Below are positions 1 through 7,790 of a stretch of 64,000 nt of DNA, in pieces. The stretch spans positions 133,559 to 197,558 of the forward strand of contig JAWLAY010000011.1 of NCBI GenBank assembly GCA_041395245.1, written 5' to 3'. The translations under genes and the position numbers were made by a program. The notes beneath the pieces were generated by a model. It was given only the letters and a program-made list of their open reading frames with translations. It had not been told where the DNA came from and did no database searches. Every line of letters begins with the position of its first letter. The stretch's first letter is position 1. Origin of the DNA: Aquimonas sp041395245 (GTDB lineage: Bacteria > Pseudomonadota > Gammaproteobacteria > Xanthomonadales > Xanthomonadaceae).

Positions 1-212
1 TCACCGTAGAGATCACTGAGGAAGAACTCCGCCGCGGCGCGGGTATCGGAGGCAGCGAGAAAATCCGCAAAGCTCCTGCGCAGGCGTTCGGCCTGCCAGC
101 GCTGCAGTACGCCCAGTTCGGACGATCCGTTTAATGGATGGAGCACGGAATCCCGCCATCGTCGATTGGCCTCGAGAAGGCGGGGAATCCGCGTATCAAG
201 TGCACCGCGCAT
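1..212 (-). CDS. Partial conserved protein of unknown function (N-terminal part)
   Basis: An open reading frame starts at the ATG complementary to 210-212 and runs off the left edge of the window. It encodes about 70 residues, including the stretches LQRWQAERLRRSFADFLA and AAEFFLSDLYG. The helical, Arg-rich run followed by AAEFFLxDLYG looks like a conserved family of unknown function that I associate with Xanthomonadales; that is memory, not a search. The gene is divergent from the lipase, with a gap of about 66 bp. No Shine-Dalgarno sequence is evident before the ATG, so the start is provisional. Confidence 0.6.
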   Translation of the reverse strand, partial: MRGALDTRIPRLLEANRRWRDSVLHPLNGSSELGVLQRWQAERLRRSFADFLAASDTRAAAEFFLSDLYG

Positions 213-245
213 GAGATTTTGAGCGAAGATTCGGGCCGCGCACTC

Positions 246-251
246 TACAAT
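246..251 (+). promoter_or_regulatory. Candidate -10 element for the patatin-like gene
   Basis: TACAAT lies about 28 bases before the chosen ATG, in the gap between divergent genes. No -35 box at ideal distance is convincing; a TTGAGC upstream has a 21-base spacer. Confidence 0.3.
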
Positions 252-278
252 CTCTCCTTTAGAGCATCCAACCCGCCC

Positions 279-1544
279 ATGCTATCGATCCACACCGCCA
301 AGCAACGCAAGCCACGCACTCCCCGGATCGGGCTTGCCATTGCGGGCGGCGGGCCAATCGGTGGGATGTACGAGCTGGGCGCGCTGAGGGCGCTGGACGA
401 CGCCATCGAAGGACTTGACCTGACTGATCTGACCGTCTATGTCGGGGTTAGCTCTGGAGCGTTTCTTTCCGCCGCACTGGCCAATCGCATCGACACGCGC
501 ACGATGTGCCGGATTTTCCTCAAGGGTGACAAGGATGACGCCGCGTTTCATCCGGAGTCATTCGTTCGACCCGCGTTCTTTGAATACGCACGGCGGGCAG
601 CAAGTCTTCCCCGGCTGGTTGGCGACTGGTGGCGCGAGGCGTTGCGCAATCCGTTCGACAGCGGGCTGACTGATTTGCTGGGGCACTTCGGCGGCTTGAT
701 CCCGAATGGACTGTTCGACAACTCCGGCGTGGAGCGCTTCCTGCGAGATGCCTTTACCCGTCACGGACGTAGCAACGATTTCCGCGAGCTGGCGCGCAAG
801 CTGTTTGTTATCGCGGTCGATCTGGACAACGGTGAAACCGTGCGTTTTGGCTCAACGGGTTGGGATGACGTGCCCATTTCGGTTGCCGTTCAGGCCAGCT
901 CAGCCTTGCCCGGCCTCTACCCGCCAGTGCGACTGCATGGCCGTCATCTGGTGGATGGCGCGCTACGGAGAACGATGCATGGTTCCGTTGCACTCGACGA
1001 AGATATCGATCTGTTGATCGGACTGAATCCGCTGGTGCCGTTTGATGGCAGCCATGCGCTCGGCCCGGAGGGGGAACGTCTGTCCAGCCTGGCGGATGGT
1101 GGCCTGCCGATGGTTCTCTCACAGACATTTCGGACCTTACTGCAGTCACGCATGCAGGTGGGCCTTGCCAAGTACAGCCAACAGTACGCGCATACGGATC
1201 AGCTCATATTCGAGCCGGATCGCAACGACACCGAGGTGTTTTTCACCAATGCCTTCAGCTATGCATCGCGGCAGCGCGTCAGCAATCATGCCTACCACGC
1301 CACGTTGCGCGACCTGAAATCCAAACAAGCCAACATTGCCCCGCTATTACGCAAGCACGGACTCACGTTGAGAACTGCGGTGCTGGACAACGCCGTTACG
1401 AACATTCTTGACGGACTCGAACCGACCACACCGGAACGTCGAACGCACACCACCGCAAAGCTGGCGCGTGCGCTGGATGACGTCGATCAACTGATTGCCT
1501 CGAAGGCACCACGCCACACTTCTCGACGCCGTCGTCAAAGCTGA
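279..1544 (+). CDS. Patatin-like phospholipase family protein
   Basis: Encodes 421 residues if it starts at the ATG before LSIHTAKQR. A longer reading from 138 would overlap the divergent partial gene and precedes the candidate promoter, so the shorter start is preferred. The patatin lipase signature is complete: oxyanion-hole loop GGGPIGGMYELG at residues 23-34, nucleophile motif GVSSG with Ser58, and the catalytic Asp in VDGALRR (Asp226). Family members are Ser-Asp dyad acyl hydrolases acting on phospholipids or other acyl esters. No signal peptide is seen, so a cytoplasmic or membrane-associated enzyme is likely. A phasin-like gene follows in the same direction, which fits a role at lipid or polyester granules; that link is inference. 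Confidence 0.88.
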   Translation: MLSIHTAKQRKPRTPRIGLAIAGGGPIGGMYELGALRALDDAIEGLDLTDLTVYVGVSSGAFLSAALANRIDTRTMCRIFLKGDKDDAAFHPESFVRPAFFEYARRAASLPRLVGDWWREALRNPFDSGLTDLLGHFGGLIPNGLFDNSGVERFLRDAFTRHGRSNDFRELARKLFVIAVDLDNGETVRFGSTGWDDVPISVAVQASSALPGLYPPVRLHGRHLVDGALRRTMHGSVALDEDIDLLIGLNPLVPFDGSHALGPEGERLSSLADGGLPMVLSQTFRTLLQSRMQVGLAKYSQQYAHTDQLIFEPDRNDTEVFFTNAFSYASRQRVSNHAYHATLRDLKSKQANIAPLLRKHGLTLRTAVLDNAVTNILDGLEPTTPERRTHTTAKLARALDDVDQLIASKAPRHTSRRRRQS

Positions 1545-1627
1545 ATCGCCGCCTTCGCATAGTGTGAACATTCTAGGTGTCGCACATAGGCTGCACGACA
1601 CCATCACAGTCACTCAGGAGTCTTCGC

Positions 1628-2263
1628 ATGGCCAAGTTCAAAGCGAGCGCAAAAGCCAAACCCGCAGCAGCCAAGACCGCACCCAAGGCGAAGAAGGCAA
1701 GCGCCGCTAAGCCGCAAGCCAAGGCCAAGGCAGAGGTGCTGTCCCGGTCCATCATGGAGTCCGCTCAGAGCATCTGGCTGGCTGGCATGGGTGCATTCGG
1801 AAGGGCGCAGGAGGAAGGCACCAAGTTGTTTGACTCCTTGATCAAGGAAGGCAGCAAGCTCGAACAGAAAACCCGCAAGCTGGCAACTGGTCAGGTCGAC
1901 GCCGTGCGCGGTGTCGTCGAGAACCGCGTCGAGCAGGTTCGCGAGCGAGCCACCGACACATGGGACAAGTTGGAGAAAGTGTTCGAAGACCGCGTCCAAC
2001 GCGCATTGGTGCGCCTGGGCGTGCCGAGCCGGGATGACCTGAGTCAGTTGGCAACCCGCGTTGACAGCCTGACTGGTGAACTGCGCAAGCTAGGGAAGAC
2101 ATCTCCTGCTAGCACGGTCAAGCCGGCGCCCAAGAAGTCGGAGGCACCTGTAGCCAAGGCCGCCAGCAAGCCCGCCGCCAAGACGGTCGCTAAGAAGGCC
2201 AGCAAACCAAAAACCATCAAAGCTGGCGCGGACAACGCGCCCGCTGACAACGTCAAGAGCTGA
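1628..2263 (+). CDS. Phasin-family granule-associated protein (PhaF/PhaI-like)
   Basis: Encodes 211 residues from the ATG preceded by AGGAG. The N-terminus is Lys/Ala-rich (AKFKASAKAKPAAAKTA). It is followed by a helical phasin core with IWLAGMGAFGRAQEEG and heptad-like amphipathic helices, then a C-terminal histone H1-like tail of AAKP/AKK repeats. Phasins coat polyhydroxyalkanoate granules, and the basic tails of PhaF-type proteins bind DNA. No PHA synthase is in the window, so the granule role is inferred from the core only. The gene sits 83 bp after the patatin-like gene and ends at a strong terminator. Confidence 0.8.
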   Translation: MAKFKASAKAKPAAAKTAPKAKKASAAKPQAKAKAEVLSRSIMESAQSIWLAGMGAFGRAQEEGTKLFDSLIKEGSKLEQKTRKLATGQVDAVRGVVENRVEQVRERATDTWDKLEKVFEDRVQRALVRLGVPSRDDLSQLATRVDSLTGELRKLGKTSPASTVKPAPKKSEAPVAKAASKPAAKTVAKKASKPKTIKAGADNAPADNVKS

Positions 2264-2285
2264 AACGCTCCGCATTGGCAGCAAC

Positions 2286-2316
2286 AAAAAGCCCGGCATT
2301 GCCGGGCTTTTTGTTT
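2286..2316. terminator. Bidirectional Rho-independent terminator
   Basis: A perfect 12-bp stem (AAAAAGCCCGGC with GCCGGGCTTTTT) has a 3-base loop and U tracts on both strands. It separates the convergent phasin and fumarase genes. Confidence 0.92.
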
Positions 2317-3866
2317 CAGACCACCACCACCGGAATTTTGCCGATCCGAGACTGCCAAAGCTTCGGGCCCGTGTTGTGGACCGACTCCCCTGCACTGTCG
2401 ACCGCAACCGTTACCGGCATGTCCTGAACCTCGAATTCGTAGATTGCCTCCATGCCCAGATCGGCAAAACCAACGACCTTGGCCGACTTGATCGCCTTCG
2501 ACACCAGGTAGGCCGCGCCACCAACCGCCATCAGGTAGACAGAACGATGCTTGCGAATGGCCTCGATGGCCGTCGGCCCGCGTTCCGCCTTGCCAATCAT
2601 GCCCAAGAGCCCAGTCTGCGCAAGCACCTGTTCCGTGAATTTGTCCATCCGCGTGGCCGTTGTTGGTCCTGCGGGCCCAACGACCTCGTCACGCACTGGA
2701 TCAACCGGACCGACGTAGTAGATGAATCGGCCTCGAAAATCGACCGGCAAGGATTCGCCCCTGTCGAGCATTTCCACCATACGCTTATGTGCCGCGTCCC
2801 GCCCCGTCAGCATGCGTCCATTCAACAACAACACATCGCCAGGCCTCCAGGACGCCACCTCGTCAACAGTGACGCGATCCAAGTCGACCCGCCGCCCCTT
2901 GCTGGTGTCGTAGGTGAGACTTGGCCAATCCTCCAAACGCGGCGGCGTCAGACTGACCGGCCCGCTCCCATCCAGTGTGAAATGCGCATGGCGGGTCGCC
3001 GCACAATTCGGAATCATCGCTACCGGCAAGTTGGCCGCATGCGTCGGGAAGTCCTTGACCTTGACGTCCAGTACGGTTGTCAAGCCACCCAATCCCTGTG
3101 CACCGATTCCTAGCGCATTGACCTTCTCGTAAAGCTCGATGCGAAGCTCTTCCGCCCGGTTGCTTGGACCGCGAGCAATCAAATCGGTGATATCGATCGG
3201 CTCCATCAGGGATTCCTTGGCCAGCAACATGGCCTTCTCCGCAGTCCCACCGATTCCAATACCAAGCATGCCCGGCGGACACCAACCGGCCCCCATGGTC
3301 GGGACCGTTTTCAGCACCCAGTCGACAATCGAGTCAGAGGGATTGAGCATCGCAAACTTGGACTTCGCCTCGGACCCGCCGCCCTTTGCAGCCACGGTCA
3401 CATGCACGCGGTTTCCGGGCACGATCCGGGTATTGACCACCGCCGGCGTGTTGTCACGCGTGTTCAGTCGTTTTCCTGCGGGATCGGCAAGCACGGAGGC
3501 GCGAAGCTTGTTGTCCGGGTGGTTGTAGGCGCGACGTACGCCCTCATTGCACATCTCATCCAATGACATCGTCGCATCGTCCCAGCGCACCGCCATACCG
3601 ACTTCCAGAAAAACCGTGACAATCCCGGTGTCCTGACAGATCGGACGATGTCCTTCGGCGGCCATGCGCGAGTTGATCAGAATCTGTGCCATGGCGTCCT
3701 TGGCAGCGGGCGATTGTTCCCTTTCGTAGGCAGAGGTCAGGTTTCGAATGTAGTCGACCGGGTGGTAGTAGCTGATGTATTGCAAGGCATCGGCGACGGA
3801 TTGAATGAAGTCTTCCTGGCGAATACTGACGGGGGCGACCTGAAAATCTTGCGCTGGCGTGCTCAC
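2316..3866 (-). CDS. Fumarate hydratase class I (iron-sulfur, single chain)
   Basis: Encodes 516 residues using a GTG start, chosen because GCAGGG lies a few bases upstream and the protein then begins STPAQDFQVAP, the usual length for this family (a longer ATG reading adds an unconserved N-terminus). It catalyses reversible hydration of fumarate to malate in the TCA cycle. Three cysteines in conserved contexts should hold the 4Fe-4S cluster: PICQDTG (Cys77), GWCPPGM (Cys196) and PNCAATRHAHF (Cys288). The N-terminal hydrolyase domain is followed by the C-terminal beta domain (TGRDAAHKRM; GPTTATRMD). It is convergent with the phasin gene. Confidence 0.95.
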   Translation of the reverse strand: MSTPAQDFQVAPVSIRQEDFIQSVADALQYISYYHPVDYIRNLTSAYEREQSPAAKDAMAQILINSRMAAEGHRPICQDTGIVTVFLEVGMAVRWDDATMSLDEMCNEGVRRAYNHPDNKLRASVLADPAGKRLNTRDNTPAVVNTRIVPGNRVHVTVAAKGGGSEAKSKFAMLNPSDSIVDWVLKTVPTMGAGWCPPGMLGIGIGGTAEKAMLLAKESLMEPIDITDLIARGPSNRAEELRIELYEKVNALGIGAQGLGGLTTVLDVKVKDFPTHAANLPVAMIPNCAATRHAHFTLDGSGPVSLTPPRLEDWPSLTYDTSKGRRVDLDRVTVDEVASWRPGDVLLLNGRMLTGRDAAHKRMVEMLDRGESLPVDFRGRFIYYVGPVDPVRDEVVGPAGPTTATRMDKFTEQVLAQTGLLGMIGKAERGPTAIEAIRKHRSVYLMAVGGAAYLVSKAIKSAKVVGFADLGMEAIYEFEVQDMPVTVAVDSAGESVHNTGPKLWQSRIGKIPVVVV

Positions 3867-3974
3867 GATAGACCCTGCTTGCTGGTAAGGGGGCCATTTT
3901 ACGCCCCTGCACGCCGCTGCATCGCAAGCAAACAGGGACATTGGTCGAACAGCAGCGATGGACAGAATTCAGAC

Positions 3975-4006
3975 AAAAAAAAGCCCCGGCATGCCGGGGC
4001 TTTTTT
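3975..4006 (-). terminator. Rho-independent terminator of the cold shock gene
   Basis: The GC-rich palindrome GCCCCGGC/GCCGGGGC is flanked by A and T runs on both sides and lies 18 bases past the csp stop. It would work in either direction but only csp feeds into it. Confidence 0.9.
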
Positions 4007-4023
4007 CAAGGATCCAGAGGACC

Positions 4024-4233
4024 TTAGAGCGGCTGAACCTGATCGGCCTGCAGACCCTTCGGGCCCTTGGTCACGACGAAGCTGACGCTCTGACCTTCCT
4101 GCAAGGTCTTGAAACCATTACCCATGATCGCGCGGAAGTGCACGAACAGGTCTTCGCCGTCCGGACGGCTGATGAAGCCGAAACCCTTGGCGTCGTTGAA
4201 CCACTTGACGGTGCCGGTCTGACGATCGGACAT
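4024..4233 (-). CDS. CspA-family cold shock protein
   Basis: Encodes 69 residues, a complete single OB-fold cold shock domain. RNP1 is visible as KGFGFI and RNP2 as DLFVHF. The start MSDRQTGTVKWFNDAKGFG is typical. It binds single-stranded RNA and DNA as an RNA chaperone. The gene is monocistronic, with its own terminator and a candidate promoter about 160 bases upstream, giving the long 5' leader usual for csp mRNAs. Paralogues are common, so no specific csp letter is assigned. Confidence 0.95.
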   Translation of the reverse strand: MSDRQTGTVKWFNDAKGFGFISRPDGEDLFVHFRAIMGNGFKTLQEGQSVSFVVTKGPKGLQADQVQPL

Positions 4234-4395
4234 GTGACTTACTCCTGAGACTTGATGGTTGATGACACTCGCGATGGACGTCGCGCTACTGGGTCTGCAA
4301 GGAGGAAGGCAGCGAGGTGAAGCGATAGAGCAGATCGTGTGACCAACACCATCGGGCCACGATTCACGGTGACCCCAGCAAACACAGCACCCACA

Positions 4396-4401
4396 CTATA
4401 C
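4396..4401 (-). promoter_or_regulatory. Candidate -10 element of the csp gene with long leader
   Basis: TATAGT on the minus strand lies 163 bases before the csp start. It would give a leader of about 155 nt. No strong -35 is present. The 260 bases between csp and slyD hold nothing else that I recognise. Confidence 0.4.
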
Positions 4402-4493
4402 GCCATGAATTGGCAACAAGCGAGTGCATTTGAAAAATAATTTTGCTATTGGGCGCGATGGGTGATTTGGTTGCCGAAACCGCATCACGGGCG

Positions 4494-4979
4494 TCAGTGG
4501 TGGTGCACTCCGCCCTCCCCGTGCACGTGACCGTGCAGGGTTTCTTCCAGGGTCGCATCCCGCACTGAAACCACCTCGATCGCGAAATGCAGCTCCCGTC
4601 CCGCCAACGGATGGTTGGCATCGACGGTGACGGTGTCTCCCTCAATCGCGCTGATGACAACGGACAGCACGCCCTGCGGCCCTTGCGCCTGAAAGTTCAT
4701 CCCCACAGCAAGCTCGTCCACGCCTTGGAACGCCGCGCGCGGAACCTGCTGGAGCATCGCTTCGTCGCGCTCTCCGTAGCCATCGACGGCGGACACCATG
4801 ACGTCGAAACGATCACCCTGTTGCCGCCCCGTCATCGCCGACTCAAGGCCCGGCACGATGTTACCCGCGCCATGCAAATAGGTAAGTGGAGCGTTTCCTT
4901 CCGATGAATCGATCACCTGTCCATTCGCATCGGTCAGGGTGTAGTGAAAGGAGACTACGCATCGTTCTGCAATTTGCAC
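4494..4979 (-). CDS. slyD: FKBP-type peptidyl-prolyl isomerase, SlyD-like
   Basis: Encodes 161 residues from a GTG start preceded by AAGGAT six bases upstream; a longer ATG reading adds an unconserved, Arg-rich extension. The FKBP fold is recognisable from VSFHYTLTDANGQVIDSS and the GAGNIVPGLESAMTG loop, with the inserted chaperone flap (VDGYGERDE ... ANHPLAGRELHF). The C-terminus is short and His-rich (HGHVHGEGGVHHH), as in metal-binding SlyD proteins that help hydrogenase nickel insertion and act as chaperones. The tail is shorter than in E. coli SlyD, so nickel capacity may be lower. Confidence 0.92.
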   Translation of the reverse strand: MQIAERCVVSFHYTLTDANGQVIDSSEGNAPLTYLHGAGNIVPGLESAMTGRQQGDRFDVMVSAVDGYGERDEAMLQQVPRAAFQGVDELAVGMNFQAQGPQGVLSVVISAIEGDTVTVDANHPLAGRELHFAIEVVSVRDATLEETLHGHVHGEGGVHHH

Positions 4980-5160
4980 GGCAAGATCCTTGGGATTTTT
5001 GACGCCGGGAAGCCTATCAGGTGCGCATCGACAGATGTGGCTCCGCGCAGAGGCGACGTGCCCGAAAGCCATTTCGGTGCGTGTCCCTCTACGCACAGCC
5101 CAAGCGCCTGCAGCGCGACACGCGATCAAACGACCGTTCGTCGGGAAGTTACGAAGTCGC

Positions 5161-5188
5161 TGGACAAGTCAAAAACTGGTGTTATAGT
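5161..5188 (+). promoter_or_regulatory. Sigma-70 promoter of the YtrA-type ABC operon
   Basis: TGGACA is followed after 16 bases by TATAGT. The -10 hexamer lies inside the palindromic operator described next. Confidence 0.7.
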
Positions 5189-5201
5189 TATCTACAACAC
5201 C
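5178..5201. promoter_or_regulatory. Probable GntR/YtrA operator GGTG-N16-CACC
   Basis: This imperfect palindrome has GGTGTT and AACACC ends; 9 of the 11 base pairs inside the outermost G:C match. It overlaps the -10 of the operon promoter, 251 bp upstream of the GntR-type regulator gene. From memory, YtrA-subfamily regulators in Xanthomonas bind GGTG-N16-CACC sites, and the spacing here is exactly 16. Autorepression is the likely outcome. Confidence 0.65.
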
Positions 5202-5228
5202 ACTCCAACAGCTCACACGGAGCAAGCC

Positions 5229-5450
5229 ATGACTCGATACCTACGCAAAACACTGCTGGCGCTGTCTTTCAGCATCGCGGCTGTCAGCTCAGTCGCCTTG
5301 CTCGGGGAGCCTATCGATTCCATCGACGAAAATCTCCCGACCTACACGGAACACGCTCCGCTTGATTCTCGGGAAGATCAGGCCGCGGTCCGCCGGATGC
5401 AAATGACCCTGCCCTATGTCGGCCGGATACTTCACAGAGAGGAGCGCTGA
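5229..5450 (+). CDS. Small exported or membrane-anchored protein, first gene of the YtrA operon
   Basis: Encodes 73 residues from an ATG preceded by GGAGC. The N-terminus is a signal peptide or anchor (RYLRKTLLALSFSIAAVSSVAL), followed by a short hydrophilic tail rich in acidic residues and ending VGRILHREER. I do not recognise a family. Its stop codon directly abuts the regulator start, and it lies right after the operator, so it belongs to the operon. It could be a small accessory subunit or stress-signal peptide for the ABC exporter; that is speculation. Confidence 0.6.
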   Translation: MTRYLRKTLLALSFSIAAVSSVALLGEPIDSIDENLPTYTEHAPLDSREDQAAVRRMQMTLPYVGRILHREER

Positions 5451-5451
5451 C

Positions 5452-5820
5452 ATGAGCGTGACATGGAACGACAACACGCCGATCTATCTGCAACTGAAAG
5501 AGCGCGTCGTCACCATGCTTCTTGACGGTCTTCTTAAGCCGGGGGAAGCACTTCCGTCCGTCAGACAGATTGCGGCGGATTACCAACTCAACCCCATCAC
5601 CGTCTCGCGGGCGTATCAGGAGCTCGCCGACGAATCCCTGATCGAAAAACGCCGAGGACTGGGCATGTACGTTTCGGAAGGTGCACCGGAAAAGCTGCTG
5701 AACAGCGAGCGCGAGAGATTTCTGCGCGAAGAATGGCCAGCCATGTTGATTCGCATTGAGCGGCTTGGCCTTAGCTTGGACAACTTGCTGAAGAAACCTG
5801 CCAAGGAGCTCAGTGAATGA
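5452..5820 (+). CDS. GntR-family transcriptional regulator, YtrA subfamily
   Basis: Encodes 122 residues. The N-terminal winged helix-turn-helix is clear: PIYLQLKERVVTMLLDG, LPSVRQIAADYQLNPITVSRAYQELADESLI and the wing RRGLGMYV. Only about 45 residues follow, which is the short C-terminal dimerisation segment that defines YtrA-type GntR proteins, rather than a full effector domain. The ATG overlaps nothing, but the stop overlaps the ATPase start by four bases (ATGA), so translation is coupled. It probably represses the operon through the palindrome over the promoter. Such regulators often respond to cell-envelope-active antibiotics. Confidence 0.92.
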   Translation: MSVTWNDNTPIYLQLKERVVTMLLDGLLKPGEALPSVRQIAADYQLNPITVSRAYQELADESLIEKRRGLGMYVSEGAPEKLLNSERERFLREEWPAMLIRIERLGLSLDNLLKKPAKELSE

Positions 5821-6693
5821 ACACCCCTGTCATATCCGCACGCGACTTGCGCAAACGCTACAAAGGTCAGGACGCGCTGGCTGGCACCAACTTTGACATC
5901 CCGCGCGGCCGAATCGTTGGTCTGATCGGTCCGAACGGCGCCGGCAAGACCACCGCACTCAAGGCGATGCTGGGCCTGATTCCCTTCGAAGGACAACTCT
6001 CGGTTCTGGGACTTGATCCGCGCACCCAACGAGATGCACTGATGCGCGACGTGTGTTTCATTGCCGATGTCGCCGTACTTCCCCGCTGGATCAGCGTGGC
6101 CCAGGCCATACAGTTCGTTGAAGGCGTGCATCCTAAGTTTGACCGACGCAAGTGCGAAGCCTATCTGGCCAAGACCAAGTTGACGCCGAAGATGAAGGTC
6201 AAACAGATGTCGAAGGGCATGATCGTGCAGTTGCATCTGGCACTGGTCATGTCGATTGACGCCAAACTGCTGGTGCTGGATGAACCCACACTCGGACTCG
6301 ATATCATCTACCGCAAGCAGTTCTTATCTACGCTCCGTTGGGGTGTTGCGATTCAGAGTTGAGACCGCCGAGGACAAGACCATCCTCATCACGACGCATC
6401 AGGTCGAGGAAGTCGAGCACATCCTTTCCGACCTGCTGTTCATCAGGGACGGCAAGATATCGCTGGCCGCCAGCATGGACGAAGTGGGCGAGCGCTTCAG
6501 CGAAGTCATGATTGCACCGGGCCTGATCGAACAGGCTCGCGCCTTGAAGCCGCTGGACGAAAGGCAGGTGTTCGGCAAGTTCGTCTGCCTCTTCGACGGC
6601 ATTCCGCGCAATCAGCTTCAGGAACTGGGCGAAGTACGAACACCCGGCGTGGCCGATCTGTTCGTGGCAACGATGAAGGGGACCTACCAATGA
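5817..6693 (+). pseudogene. ABC transporter ATP-binding protein (YtrB-like), interrupted by a frameshift
   Basis: The first reading frame gives 181 residues with Walker A (GPNGAGKTT), the variant signature MSKGM, and Walker B plus D-loop LLVLDEPTLGLD, then stops at 6360-6362. The rest of the domain continues in the +1 frame: the H-loop ITTHQVEEVEHIL and the C-terminus to VATMKGTYQ. The break falls between YRKQF and TILITTHQ, near a GGGG run at about 6340-6343; removing one G restores one frame. The linker there is also longer than I expect for the family. It may be a real mutation, a sequencing error or, less likely, recoding. The end overlaps the permease start, as in an intact operon. Confidence 0.85.
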
Positions 6694-7658
6694 ACACCAT
6701 CAAGATGCTGCTGCAGCGCGAGTTCTGGGAGAACAAGGGTGGCTTCCTGTGGGCGCCCATCGGAGCCGGGTCTGCGTTCCTTGCACTCAGCTTCATGGGT
6801 GCGATCGCCGGCGAAGTGCTCGGCCGCAAGTCGGGCGTGTTCATCAATGGCGTCAACATCAGCGGCATTGCTGAAAAGGCCGGGGACCAGGAGCTACTGC
6901 AACTGGGCGCAGGTCTCGACCTCGCCATGCTGATGGCGGCCGGCTGGCCGATGATCGCGCTCGGATTCGTGGTGTTTTTCTATTGCCTGTCATCGCTGTA
7001 TGACGAACGAAAGGACCGAAGCGTGCTGTTCTGGAAGTCCTTGCCTGTCTCGGACACGTCCACGGTGATTTCCAAGGCGCTCAGCGCGACGCTGGTTGCC
7101 CCATTGATCAGCGGCGCGGTGGCCGTACTGGTGGGCTATGCGTTCCTGCTGATTCCCAGCTTTTGGTTGATCCTGCATGGTGCCAACCCGTGGACCCTGG
7201 TATTCGGCCCTGCTTCCCCGACGCATGTCGCCGGCACGATCCTGCTAGGCATTCCGGTCTATGCGCTATGGGCACTACCGACCGTCGGCTGGCTGATGCT
7301 GATCTCGGTCTGGGCAAAATCGAAGCCGTTCCTGTGGGCGGTGCTGGTGCCGGTCTTCGCGGGCATCTTCGTCAGCTGGTTCGACATCATGATGGCCTTT
7401 GACCTCGATTCGACCTGGTTCTGGAAGAATATCGTCGCCCGCGCCCTGACCAGTGTTTTTCCCAGCTCCGACCTGGTCTTCCTGCACGACGGTTTTGACA
7501 ATATCGAAATCAACGGACCGGAAGATCTGCGTGGTCTGCTCAGTTGGCAATCGAGCTTGAACACGCTCACTTCGCTGCACACCTGGATCGGCGCGGTAGT
7601 GGGGGTGGCGATGATCGCTCTGGCGACACGGCTGCGGCGTTGGCGCGACGACAACTGA
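6690..7658 (+). CDS. ABC transporter permease (ABC-2/YtrC-like)
   Basis: Encodes 322 residues and starts within ATGA at the end of the ATPase gene. About six hydrophobic segments are visible, including WPMIALGFVVFFYCLSSLY, VAPLISGAVAVLVGYAFLL, LLGIPVYALWALPTVGWLML and FLWAVLVPVFAGIFVSW, with a final segment near VVGVAMIALATRL. The motif YDERKDRSVLFWKSLPVSD between membrane spans is typical of ABC-2 type exporters. With the YtrB-like ATPase and YtrA regulator it forms a probable envelope-stress exporter. If the ATPase gene is truly broken, the permease lacks its own motor. Confidence 0.85.
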   Translation: MNTIKMLLQREFWENKGGFLWAPIGAGSAFLALSFMGAIAGEVLGRKSGVFINGVNISGIAEKAGDQELLQLGAGLDLAMLMAAGWPMIALGFVVFFYCLSSLYDERKDRSVLFWKSLPVSDTSTVISKALSATLVAPLISGAVAVLVGYAFLLIPSFWLILHGANPWTLVFGPASPTHVAGTILLGIPVYALWALPTVGWLMLISVWAKSKPFLWAVLVPVFAGIFVSWFDIMMAFDLDSTWFWKNIVARALTSVFPSSDLVFLHDGFDNIEINGPEDLRGLLSWQSSLNTLTSLHTWIGAVVGVAMIALATRLRRWRDDN

Positions 7659-7684
7659 TTCGCGGGACGACGGCTCAGTCCACC

Positions 7685-7721
7685 CATGAACGCCCACCGG
7701 AAGGTGGGCGTTCATGCTTTT
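7685..7721 (+). terminator. Rho-independent terminator of the YtrA-type ABC operon
   Basis: A 14-bp perfect stem (CATGAACGCCCACC with its complement) has a GGAA loop and is followed by CTTTT. It lies 26 bases past the permease stop. Confidence 0.9.
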
Positions 7722-7755
7722 GCCCATCCTCAATCCGTTGATATTGGCAACCCGC

Positions 7756-7761
7756 TAAAAT
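7756..7761 (+). promoter_or_regulatory. Candidate -10 element of purB
   Basis: TAAAAT follows the terminator of the ABC operon, 30 bases before the purB ATG. No good -35 is seen at standard spacing. Confidence 0.35.
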
Positions 7762-7790
7762 GTCTTCTCTACTTGTTCTGGAACGCCGCC

